Source: Drosophila miranda (Eukaryota; Arthropoda; Insecta; Diptera; Drosophilidae). From it: 64,000 nucleotides of DNA. Of this stretch, positions 39,701-50,506 are shown one piece after another. The notes under the pieces are model-generated. The model saw nothing but the letters and a program-made list of their open reading frames with translations, was not told the origin of the DNA and did no database searches. The position numbers and the translations under genes are program-made. Position 1 is the first letter of the stretch, and each line of letters opens with the position of its first letter. The stretch lies in contig NC_046676.1 of the NCBI RefSeq assembly GCF_003369915.1, forward strand, positions 22,692,001-22,756,000, in the 5' to 3' direction.

Positions 39701-42700
39701 GTGACTCAGTGGAGCGTCGTGCCCGTGCCTGTGCCCGTGCCTCTGTGCACGTTTGGGCCGTATGGAATGTGGCCAGAAACGGGCCAAACTCGAAGTTAGC
39801 CACGTTGGCAGACGCCTAAACGAGACCGAGCACTGGAATCGCATTTGAAATTCGATTTTCTTGCACCTAATTAATGCGGAGACTGCTCAGCTGGGAGAGG
39901 GGCTTTTCCGCACCTCAAAAGCGAAATGTGTGACGCAAATTGCAGCTCTTGGACTGGGCGCGGCATTCGTCTGGGTTTTGTGATAATGTCAGCAATTTGA
40001 CAGTCGAACTCAATGCCACTCAGGGCTGAGGACCCACCGACACTTAATAAATATATAGAGATGTCTCAACGCTGTGACAATTCCATGCATTCGACTACGA
40101 GCAGTTAAACCGACTCGTTCCGATAAAACAATACGTGATGGCCATAGTCCCAACCGTCCCGCTCCGCCTTTGTTCTGTTTGCAACAAAAGCCCCAGCGGA
40201 GTGCAAAGTTTAGCGTGCCAACAAAGTCGGGGAAAATGTTTTTCAAAAGTCGCACTTTACTGTGGAAACAAATCAGGTTTCTGTCGGCTCAAACAATGAA
40301 AAGCGTTTTTCTATTCTGTCCCTGTCAGAGTCGTGCCAGCCCAGGCCAAGCCAGGCCAAAACCAACCGATCCCCGATCCTAATTCTGAATTACCCACAAA
40401 CTGGAACTGATGGCAGTCTGTCCATAGCCCGCTAATGAACCGCCCTCGCCATCGTCCTCGCTCTCGCCCTCGCCTGGTTCGAGCCGGTTTCGGCTGATCA
40501 TCTGGTGATGGTGATGGCTCCTTAAGTTCTTAATTTATACCCAGCTTCCTGTTCAATATCAGTGCTATATATACGCATATCTGTATGATATCTGTATGAA
40601 CAAAGAACAAGTGCAGCCTGAAGGGAGGAAGCAGACATAAATTTCCACGTCGAATGGCTGAAATCAATTTACGATCATTTTAATAACTGCACTGAACTCC
40701 AGCTCTTTCCTTGAGCCCCCCAGGCCCTCTGCTAAGATACGAGCAACAGCAAATGCACTTTATCAGCTACATTTTTCGCAGGACAGTGGAAATTTAAAGC
40801 CTGATTGATCATATAAGTCAATAAATGGTATCATGCGATGATACGAACAGACCATAGCCGATTCTTAGAGTGAGAAGTAATCAGAAAGGGAATCCCAGTG
40901 CAGTGCTTTTTAAGCTAAAATATTTCAAATATACATAGGTACTTGTTATGACATTATTTTTATATTCATTACGTATTTGTGATGGAATATGGAATCTGAG
41001 CTCGTTTCAATTCGTTCTAAAGATTCAATGTGGGAATAGGTTCGTACTCATTGCGTTCTAAGATTATAATCCTCACAAGTTTCTAGACTGTAGAAAGTGT
41101 CATATTGATTAATCTGTATTTAATTATATATAGCTAATCAGTTTAGTTGGACTTCAGCAGACAGCGGGCAAGTCGGGAACTATTTGAGTTCAAGCAACTG
41201 GCAAATACAAATATTTAAATAGGAATGTTCGTGGCACTTAAGCCTTTATACAGAAATTCTCTCTTTGTAATTGCTGAGTAAATTGAAATCGCTTTTAGCC
41301 AGAATTTTCGTAACTCGAAAAGTCATCTGTCTGACTTTTGGCCGCCACCGCAACGGGCTAACTTGGCTTACACTCCAATTGCCGCTTGGCGGCGGACGTC
41401 ACAGCTGCTTCGCGTTCGAGTCGCAATTTCCAGCCGAAAAAAACCAGTCTTACCATCTTTCGAAGCCACAGTTTCCCCCTTTTTATAGCCGATGTCGATG
41501 TGTGCGTGTGTGTGTGTCTGTATTTGCTTTCTGTGTGTGTGGTCAAATGTCGGCATTTTTTATATTTCTGTATATTTTTTTATGTGCCCGCCTTGGGCAA
41601 TTTTTGCCATTGTACTTGCTTGCTTAGCAGAAATTAATGTTGCAGAAATTATGTGCCAGAATGGCATCACTCGTATAGGATATGGGCAGTATACACTGGA
41701 ATCTATATTCCCCTGTGTGAAGGGGGGCAGAATGCACATTTGGGAGTTGGAGCGGCTGGCTCATTACGCAAAAATCATGACCATAAAACTCCATCCATCC
41801 ACTCAACAACTCGTGATGCTAATGAATCGGTCAACAAATGTGATTGAGTCGTGATCCACAGATACTTGCAGCTCGATTTGGTTTACCTGTGTTTCCACCC
41901 TAATCAAGGCATCGGCTAAGTTATTTCCGCTTCGAGCCGGTCTTCGTCTTCGTCTTCCCATGAATCGATATCCTTAAAAGGAACAACAGATGTGTCTGTT
42001 TCTGAAAAATAAAAAAAAAAACAAGCTGGGATGATCCCCTACCTACTCGGATGTCTGTCTCTTCCTCTCGTTTCACTTCCTGTTAACGATGGAATGCTAT
42101 TTTTACGCAGACATCTCAATCATTATCCACCCACGCATACACATGTTTGCGGAGAGTGATTTCGGGTATTTCTGGGTAATGCCAAAGACAATTTTTGTCG
42201 GGTGATCTTAAGCCGGAGTCAAGGCGAAACTACCTGAGTTCGATACCGTTTTCAGGGGTTCATTAGCTGACCTTCCTGATCCCGCTGCTCTCCGAGACAT
42301 TCCAAGCGAATATCGCTCCCTCTCTCTTTCTCTCTGGGGAAGAAAACAATTCATAATATTTTTGTGGCCAAGGGTCACACCCAGTTTCCAATTTCCAACC
42401 GACTGCGCCCGTCCACAATTCGATAACTTTCCATGGTTCCAGGTCCAGGTCCAGTCCCCAGCTGCTATGCGGCCCCACATGACATTTTTGTGTAACACGA
42501 GACCCCAAGGGAGGGAGACCATCATTCAAATCTGTTGACAAACCCGACCAGATGCCACAACCAGTTGATAAAAATTCAACTGAAAACAAGCCAGAAAAAT
42601 CAACTAAAAACTATAATAAATTTCCATTAATGAAATAGAAAAATGTTGGTGTTTTCAGTTTAAACGCTGCTGGTATCACGACATCGAATCAGTTGGATAT

Positions 42701-45180
42701 GCGATACTTTATGGAAGTATATTTGTGTATGGATAACATAACCCTTGGACAAAACGTTCTGTTTCCGTGTCTGGTTACAAAGGCCGTAAACTGTAGCAGC
42801 CTGTAGTATGTGTACAAAATGTATCTCGATCGAATGTCAAAGTGTTCTAGAAAGCGGTTTCAGGAAAGCATTTCCCATTGATTTTATATTAATTGATTGT
42901 TCGCTCAGACAGAGACAGAAAGATTGATTTAATTAGATGCACTACATCAAAAGCCACTCGTATCCATTTAATTTCATTGTTTGGGGGAGTGATATGTGGG
43001 GGCTAAGGGAGCGGTAATAGACGTACCACGAGTATAGATAGACATATTTCCCAACTAGAGCTAATCTCTACAGATAGCTGCCATATGATGAATTGGTTGA
43101 CTCACGGGTTTCCGACTCTGAGGCTGATTTGCATACACGTACAAGTATGGCCAGTGCCAGTGCCAGTGCCAGTTACCGGTTTTTACTCTCTAAACTTGAA
43201 CAACATCGGCTCCGCTCCACACACGCAGCTATTAAAGCCATGTATCCACACAGCCATATAGCCATATAGCCGTACAGCGTGCATGTGTATGGATATCGGC
43301 GTTTACACATATACATGTCGTTGCAATGACAGAAATGGAATTAATTATGTTCGGAGTGGAGTGGAGTGGAGTGGAGTGTCGGCGGCGCCTTGGCCCGAGT
43401 CGGGCCAAAAACTTTGTCTGCCTCAGAAAATCTTTCGTGACTCGATGAAATGTTAGCCAAAAGACCTAAACACGTTTAATGCGGGCCTGGGCCTCTGCTG
43501 CAGTTTCCCCTGGGTGCTGGTGTGGGGCAGAGAGGCAGAGAGGCAGGCACCCACAGCGAGGAGAGATCGTTGCACAAACACTCAACTTGACACCCACACA
43601 CAAATTTCTGTGCGGCAGGCAGACAGAGCCCCGATCCCGGGTATAAGCCAGGGCAAGAGCTGGCTAAGCAATTTCTGTCTGGGTCTGCGTTTGTATATCT
43701 AATTAAATGCTCTTACAAATGCACTGAGAAAAAATCGAGAACAACGCGGGAACCCTCTTTTATCCTGAATAGACTATAGCGAAGGGTATTGATTATTTCC
43801 AGGTCTTCTGGAATTCTTTGAACTACATTCGGAGGCATTTTTCCAGTGTACTTTTGTACATATTTAGATATATCTAGTACATACGTATACATATATGTAC
43901 AAATGTATATCCACTCATATATGTACGTATTGTCATACATTGACTAGATAACTGTGTTCTCGTTCTTGTTGTCGCTGTCGCTGCCGATGTGCTGCCAAGT
44001 TCGCTTACTGCGCATTTCCCTACAATTCCCTATTCTGGCTCGTATCGTCGCTTCCCTATCCTCTCGTTCTTTGCCACAACAATTAAACCTAAAGCTCTTT
44101 GTTTACCGCATTGCGAATTATTTGCTTTGCCATGAAAACGATGGCAAACAGAGGCGAGTTCCAGAACGGCTCCAAGCCAAGACGGAATCCACACCGAATC
44201 GAAGCACTTCATGGGGAAAATGGCATTGGAATTTAATTCAATATTGCATAAGATTAAGAGAGTTCATGTGTCGCTTGATCGGCCGGTTCTGGATTTCTGG
44301 GAACAAGATATCTGGAAAACGAGTTCTAAATTGCTCTCAGGTGGGGTGGAGAGGAGCTGGGGATCCCCTGAGCTAATGATTGGCATTGAAAAGCGTCAAC
44401 TCTCTTGCCCGATTCTGATTACTCAATCAGTTTGGAAGAGTACGCAAGGCAGTCGGCTATAATCAAAGGGCAAACAACAAACGAGACTCAACAAATAAAT
44501 ATACAAAAAAAATGATCTCTGCTGACGACAAACAGAAACTGAGACTGCGACTGAGATGCCGCTTTTATCCGAGTATCAGACCTGCAGTTGCAGTAGTAAC
44601 CTACAGATTTTCAATGCGAATTACTCATACTTTAAAGGTAGATGGTTGGATGATTGAATGGGTGGGAAGTACATACTTTACGGATCCGAAAGTACCAACT
44701 GCTTTCCCCGATTCTTAGTAACAAGTTTTAAAATACTCGAAGAATCATTGACGTTTGTTTATCAGGCCATGGAACCAGGGAGCGACGAACCAATTGCCAT
44801 TCAACGATAAGCAAACATTTGGAAACTCTCCTCCTAGGTTTTCGTTTGTTGTAAAATTAGCATTTCCATTGCGCCCGCGAATGATGTCAACTCCATCGAG
44901 TCGGGTGGGTGCTAATTCATCGCGTCAACATTCAGCCAAGTGCTGAAGTAAATCCCTGATGATGATGCAGGGCATTTTGGGGGAAATTAGTGATATAATG
45001 CGTTGTATTCGAGGCAGCATGAATAGGTGCCTAGTGAGTGTAGCCATGAGTGCTTCCACCTGCAGCTCTCGTTGTTGATTCAATAAATGTTTATCTGCTT
45101 ATCTGCATTCAACAATTACCGATAAGATAGTGGAGTAGGAGGCTCCAACGTGCTTCCCATTAAAGGCTGTGAGTCGCCGA
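36726..45180. other. Intergenic or 5' UTR intron DNA
   Basis: No convincing protein gene is present. The longest open frames start with GTG or TTG, or consist of CA/GT repeat translated as Thr-His. Simple repeats include AGTGCC units at 43150-43173 and GTGGA units at 43353-43378. If the exon at 36651-36725 is real, this stretch is an intron of gene B. Confidence 0.4.
43353..43378. repeat. (GTGGA)n microsatellite
   Basis: Five tandem GTGGA units lie in non-coding DNA. A shorter GAGTG run of the same type occurs near 57034-57054. Confidence 0.8.
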
Positions 45181-45181
45181 G

Positions 45182-45288
45182 TCAGTAGAGTTTTCTAGGA
45201 AGCAAAGCGAAGCAAACACCTATCGTCGCGTAGTTACTGTACAAACTCCTCTTGGTCCATTTTAGTTTGCTCATCCGCTAATCTTAGA
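45182..45288 (+). promoter_or_regulatory. 5' leader of gene B with possible initiator or acceptor
   Basis: TCAGTA at 45182-45187 could be an initiator giving a leader of about 105 bases. Alternatively, TTGGTCCATTTTAG ending at 45265 looks like a 3' splice site, which would make the leader spliced from an upstream exon. The two readings cannot be told apart from sequence alone. Confidence 0.35.
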
Positions 45289-48200
45289 ATGGGTCGCCAG
45301 GCGAGACTGGTGCTGTTGTTGGTCGTGTGCCTTGGGGCGCTACGGGCCAGCCACTCGAGCACCCTGAAACCGACCATCCACTTGATTAACGATGACATAA
45401 TGGACAACGAGCTGAGCGCCAGCGAGGATATTGCGGACAAGAACAGCCTGAAGATCTCCACGCCCAAGGGGAAGGAGCTGCCGGTGGACACGACCACGAA
45501 GAGTGCCATCAAGAAGACTGTGGCCTCGACCACCCAGCAGCCCATCAGCGAGGAGACGCTCAAGGATCTGCTGGAGGCATCCAAGCACAACCTGGCCCTA
45601 GCCGAGGATCCGCGCTTTAACAAGATGCTGCCCAAGGCACAGAATGCCACCTCCACTGTCATCAGCATGCTGACCGCCAGCAAAAGTGGCAAGAATGCCA
45701 CCAGCAGCGATGAGAATGAGGAGTATGACGACAACTATGGCTACGATGAGGACGACTACACATACTTTGATGAGGAAAAGGAGACCTCGACCAGCGCAAG
45801 TCCCAAGAAGAGCCGAACCACCACCACCCGCCAGCCCAAGCTGCTGCCCATCGTGGAAAACGCCTCCACCAAGTCAAAGGTAAGTGGTATCTTTTAGATC
45901 CAAGTTCTATGTATGTATAACGAAGTTCATCATGCAGGTGAAGGGCGCTGTGTCGAAGACCAAGGAGAACACCATTGACACCGAAAACGACTCCAACTAC
46001 GAGGACTACGACGGGGACGACGATGACGATGATGATGATGACGACGACGACGATGTGCCCCAAGGGGAAGCGGATGATCTGGCCGACGATGAGCAGGTTG
46101 TGTTCAGTGAGAATGTTCCCTGCCCCAGATACTGCGTCTGCTCCCGAAACGTCAACAGCTACCTGGTGGCCACCTGCAGCAGGTTAGTCCGGACCCATCC
46201 CCTTAAGGGAAATCAGATGATTAGAATCGCGTTTTTCAGACTGGATCCCGGCACCCAGAAGTTCGGCTCGGACATCACCGACCTGGTGGTGACCAATGTG
46301 GGCCCCAAGTACCCGATTCTGCTGGGCCCCAAATTCTTCCAGGGTCTGGGCCTGAAGTTCGTTGCCTCCATTAAGATTGCCAACTGCACAATTGAGTACA
46401 TGCACCCGGAGGCATTCCACGGCCTGGAGGAGCTGTACGCGGTCAATATGACGGATGTGGGCCTGGCCATCATCAATCCGGACACCTTTGCCCAGAACAA
46501 GAAGATGCGCATGCTCACCATCTCCGGCAATGACCTCAGCGTCATGTCCAGCCTCCACTACCTCCTCAAGGTAGGTTTTATGAGAGAGCTTTTAATGATC
46601 TTTTATCTGAAATGATCTCCCTCGTTTCAGTCTTCTAGCATTGAGGAGCTGGACTTGTCGCGCAACAACCTTATGGAGCTGAACCCCAGGGCCTTCTCGA
46701 AGCTGTCCAACATCGTGTTCATCAATCTGGCCCAGAACAACCTCAAGAAGATACCCGAGAAGGTGTTCGAGCCCGTGGAGACGCTGGAGGAGCTGGACCT
46801 GTCGTACAACTCGCTGAGTGAGCTGCCCCGAGGCATCTTCAACGGAACCACACTCTCCATACTCCACCTCAAGTATAACGCCTTTACGGGCGACCTGCAC
46901 TTCGGCATTAAGGAGCTGCAGCAGCTGGATCTGAGCTTCAACTCGATTGTCCAGGTCCACCACAGCATGTTCGACAAGATGCCCGGACTGACCAACCTGA
47001 ACCTGAAGGGCAACGGCATCACCAAGATCCAGCCGGACTCGTTCCTCACTCTGAAGAGTCTGCGCCATATTGATTTGTCCATCAACGAACTGGACCAGAT
47101 ATCCGGAATGCTCTTCTTCAAGAACTCCGAGTTGGATGTGATCCGGCTTAACGACAATCCGCGCCTCAGCCAGCTGCCCACCGATGGCTTCCTCAGCTAC
47201 AACGGAGAATTCACCGTCTACTACCTGGACATCTCCAACTGCGCCATAGGCCCCCTGGGACACAAGACCTTCTCGACAATGCCCCACCTGACCACCCTAA
47301 AGCTGGCGTGGAACAACATCAACCATCTGCCGCGTGAGATCTTCACCACGCTGAACAAGCTGATTGACTTGGATCTGAGCAACAATCTGATTGCCAAGCT
47401 GGACGACCTCACCTTCATGGAGAACAACGAGCTGACCAAGCTAAACCTGGCGGGAAATCCCATCAGTCGGCTGTCCGTGCGCCTGTTCATGCCCCTGCAC
47501 CAGCTGCGGGCTCTGGACGTGAATGACTGTGAGCTGACCTCGCTCCTCTCGGACAGGCAGCTGGGCGTTGGCTACAAGATTTTCGAGAGCTTGCGCAGCT
47601 TCAACGCCTCCGGAAACTTGATCAAGAAGATCTCCTCGGCCGACGTGAAAAGTTTCAAGAACCTGCGCTCCCTGGACATCAACGGCAATCCGCTCAAGTG
47701 CAACGCCGAGTTCCAAGACTTCATCAGCTACGTTACCCTGCAGATGCAGATGACGCCCAAGAAGATGCCGGTGCTGGCCAATCTGGAGGATGACGCCACC
47801 ATCCTCGAACTGGAGACGCAGGCCCAGGCAGGCTGGGCTCAACTGGCCCACGAGGTGTGCAAGCACGAGGAAGGGGCCATGGCCAAGGCCGATAGGGCGG
47901 AGCAGAAGCTGGAGAAGCGTCTGAAGGAGAGCGAGAAGAAGCTGGATGAGGACGAGCAGAAGCTGCTCAGTGTCTTGGATAAGAGTGTGCTGGACAAAAG
48001 CAAGTTGATCAGCATGCAGAAGATCATGAAGGGTTCGGCCAACGCCAAGGAGGAAGACACTGCTGAGGAGGATCTGAACAACGGTGGCGAGGACAAGGAG
48101 GATGATGCTGAGGTTGACTATGACAGCGAAGAGGATGACGACGATGATGATGACGATGACGACGATAATGATGAGCGCTTCGAGGATGCCAAGGATAAGA

Positions 48201-48709
48201 TCAATACCAAGACTAAGACCGAGAATGACTTTGACAAGTATTTGGAGAAAGAGGTGAAGCCTAAGCTGAAGAACCATGGCCTCAAGGTGGAGGAGATCGA
48301 CATGTCCAAGGAGACACGTGACAGATTCCTGCTGGGTGAGTTCAACTTTCACAAAGGGGGCTTGCGGCTGACTTAACTTGTGCGTTATTTATCCATTCCA
48401 GAGAAATTCGGCTTGGACAACTCAGATGAGGAGGAGATCTTCATTGAGCGCGGCCACATATACTATGGCGGGTACAACTTCTTGATCCCAATGATCCTCG
48501 TGGTCTCGTGTGTGGTCCTCATTCTGTTGGCCATTGCCAAGGTCGTCATTATGGTTCTGCGTAAGCGCGGCGAGCGCTACCGCATGGCTCTGCTGGCCTC
48601 GAAGAATTCCTTCGTTTACCAGAAGCTCAGCGAGGATATTGTGAAGCCGGCCAGCAAGGAGCCGAAGCAACCAAAGGTGCACCGGTACGCGCCCATCAAT
48701 CAGGTCTAA
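45289..48709 (+). CDS. Large acidic LRR type I transmembrane protein (gene B)
   Basis: Exons 45289-45879, 45938-46182, 46240-46570, 46631-48335 and 48402-48709 join in frame to 1059 residues. The start ATG opens a signal peptide ([18 protein letters not shown]). Next comes an acidic Ser/Thr/Lys-rich segment with [11 protein letters not shown], a 13-residue Asp run at 224-236, an LRRNT (CPRYCVC at 259), many LRRs to about 745, a reduced two-Cys C-cap (C746 and C798), and a charged, probably coiled-coil segment at 800-863. A second Asp run follows near 890-901, then a membrane span at about 984-1010 and a 49-residue basic tail ending INQV. It is therefore a cell-surface LRR protein with a highly acidic ectodomain. 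I do not recognise the symbol with confidence. It is convergent with T3dh. Confidence 0.9.
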
Positions 48710-48863
48710 GTCCTTCGCTCCATCGTCATCGCAGTTCCGGGCAGGACTTCGCGGAAGTCGAAGTCGAGTTGCGCTGTTTTTCTAATTTATAAGATTATTG
48801 ATAGTTGAACAAGTGGAAATTGCATCAAACAACAATGGTCACACCGATACCGATGGACGATTG

Positions 48864-48890
48864 AACACACACACACACACACACACACGC
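48864..48890. repeat. (CA)n microsatellite in 3' UTR
   Basis: About 13 CA units, then CGCACG-type variants, lie in the presumed 3' UTR of gene B. Confidence 0.85.
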
Positions 48891-49610
48891 ACGCACACGA
48901 AGGCACAGAACCCGTTGTCGGAACCCACCGCCAGCGTCAGGAGAAAAAGTATTAGCGAAAATGAAAGGAAACACTGAAAGCAAAAACTGAGAAATACTTC
49001 AATCCAAAAATGAGAAAGAGTAAATAATACGATAAATAACAATTCCATACCATACCCACTAAAATGTATGAAATAGCTGCATATGTATGTTGTACTTAAT
49101 CCTGTTGCCACCACCTCCCAGGTGGGGGACAACAGCAGAAACAGGGCAACACTCCCGGACGGAGACCGAGCTCGATTAGCAACCGTTTCGAGAGGAACGG
49201 ACTTCCCACTGATTGAGCCGCCCCTATAGCCCGTAACCCATATCCCAACCTCTGCTGTAACCGCATCCGTTAAACGAACGTAAGAGAAGAGAATTTCGGA
49301 AACATCTTGAAGATTTAGTGCCATTTTGCCAAAATTCAAACCAACTGCTTCAAAACTAAACACGAGTCAGGAGGAGGGAGAATTAATAGTAACGAGAAAC
49401 CAGAAGATTGTAGTGGGAGTTTAAAACCGGATCTGTGTAGAAAACTCTTAGACAACTCCATGAAATGACGTCTGATTTGAAATCTGATCAACAGATGAGA
49501 GAAACAAACAATTAAAGCATAAACTAAGTTAAGCCTTTTTTATTATCTTTTTTCCAATCAAATCAAGTAATCGGTTGACTTACTTTGACTTTGAAACCAA
49601 TTCCGAAAAC

Positions 49611-49681
49611 AATAAATTATTTTAACCAAACCGTTCGTAATCTTTAATAGACATATAAACTATAACATGCGGTTCAATAAA
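49611..49681 (+). terminator. PolyA signals of gene B
   Basis: AATAAA occurs at 49611-49616 and again at 49676-49681 on the + strand, about 900-970 bases past the gene B stop. Either or both could define its 3' end. Confidence 0.5.
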
Positions 49682-49700
49682 ATTGAATATCTTTTCTTTG

Positions 49701-50506
49701 CATAATCTAATGGGATACTCTAAGTACTTTTTGTGGGGCGAATCTTTATCATCTAAAGTACAAAGTACGGTTAGTGGTAACATTTAAATTAATTATCAAG
49801 ATTCAAAAGCCAACGCCCCCTAAACTATGCGGTATTTGCGGTATTTCTGAGGGTCAGACGGTCTCACTGCTGCTCTCTCCAGCGACGAAAAGGTATATTG
49901 AGCAAATGGGGTGGATTTTACATTGCATGCGTTGAATTTTCTGGGCCGTTTTACCTGTTGTCCATACCTTTTTTTCTCAGGGATTTCCCAGCGGGCGCAC
50001 TTGAATTTGAATGAAACGGCCAACGGCCAAAAAGATAAGATTATCCAGAGGTAAGGAGTAGCCAAACAGAAGCAAACAAGAAGCAGGAAGCCAAACAGAA
50101 CAGATCCTTCCCCCCCTTTTCGGACCAGGAGACCCTGAACTTTTGTTTCTGGAGACCGTGCCGTGGATTTATACCCCGATCACTCACTAAATTAACTGGG
50201 TAAGAAGGATTAACAGAAGCAAAAACAAATCTTAATTGCAAAAGGAACAAAATATATGAATTATTGATGCAGTAACATAAATTTGACACCTTTACCAGGG
50301 CAATAATAATTTGACTTAACCCAACCTCAAATTTGGTCAGAAGGTTCTAATGTAATCTAAAGATTACATGTAATGTTTTACAAAAAACATCGATGTCTGC
50401 AATGTACATCCAAACATCGATGCTTCTACAGATCCACTTTTACAACACTTTTTTTCAAGTTTTTGAAGCGAACAGGTTAAGCGTGGGTAAGTAATTAATT
50501 GAATAA
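49701..50506. other. Gap between gene B and T3dh with promoter-like sequence
   Basis: There is no protein gene. At about 49829-49850 the sequence repeats GCGGTATTT, and shortly after comes GGTCTCACTGCT, close to core-promoter Motif 6 and Motif 1 of broadly expressed fly genes. A good + strand donor (CAGAG|GTAAGG) follows at 50050. Further on are two ACATCGATG elements (50387-50396 and 50414-50423) and a donor GTGG|GTAAGT at 50486. This suggests one or two + strand non-coding first exons. The T3dh 3' UTR also lies here on the - strand. Confidence 0.35.

Larger units (their letters stand above)
48710..49700 (+). other. 3' UTR of gene B
   Basis: Non-coding AT-rich sequence follows the gene B stop, including a (CA)n run at 48864-48890, and runs to polyA signals at 49611 and 49676. 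No competing gene lies here. Confidence 0.55.

Noticed and set aside
40476..40485. GGTTCGAGCC, similar to a tRNA B box
   Set aside because: No matching A box upstream and no cloverleaf pairing could be drawn; chance match.
47441..48352. 303-codon ORF on the - strand
   Set aside because: It is antisense to the main gene B exon; the Leu/Ile/Val runs are complements of Lys/Glu/Asp codons.
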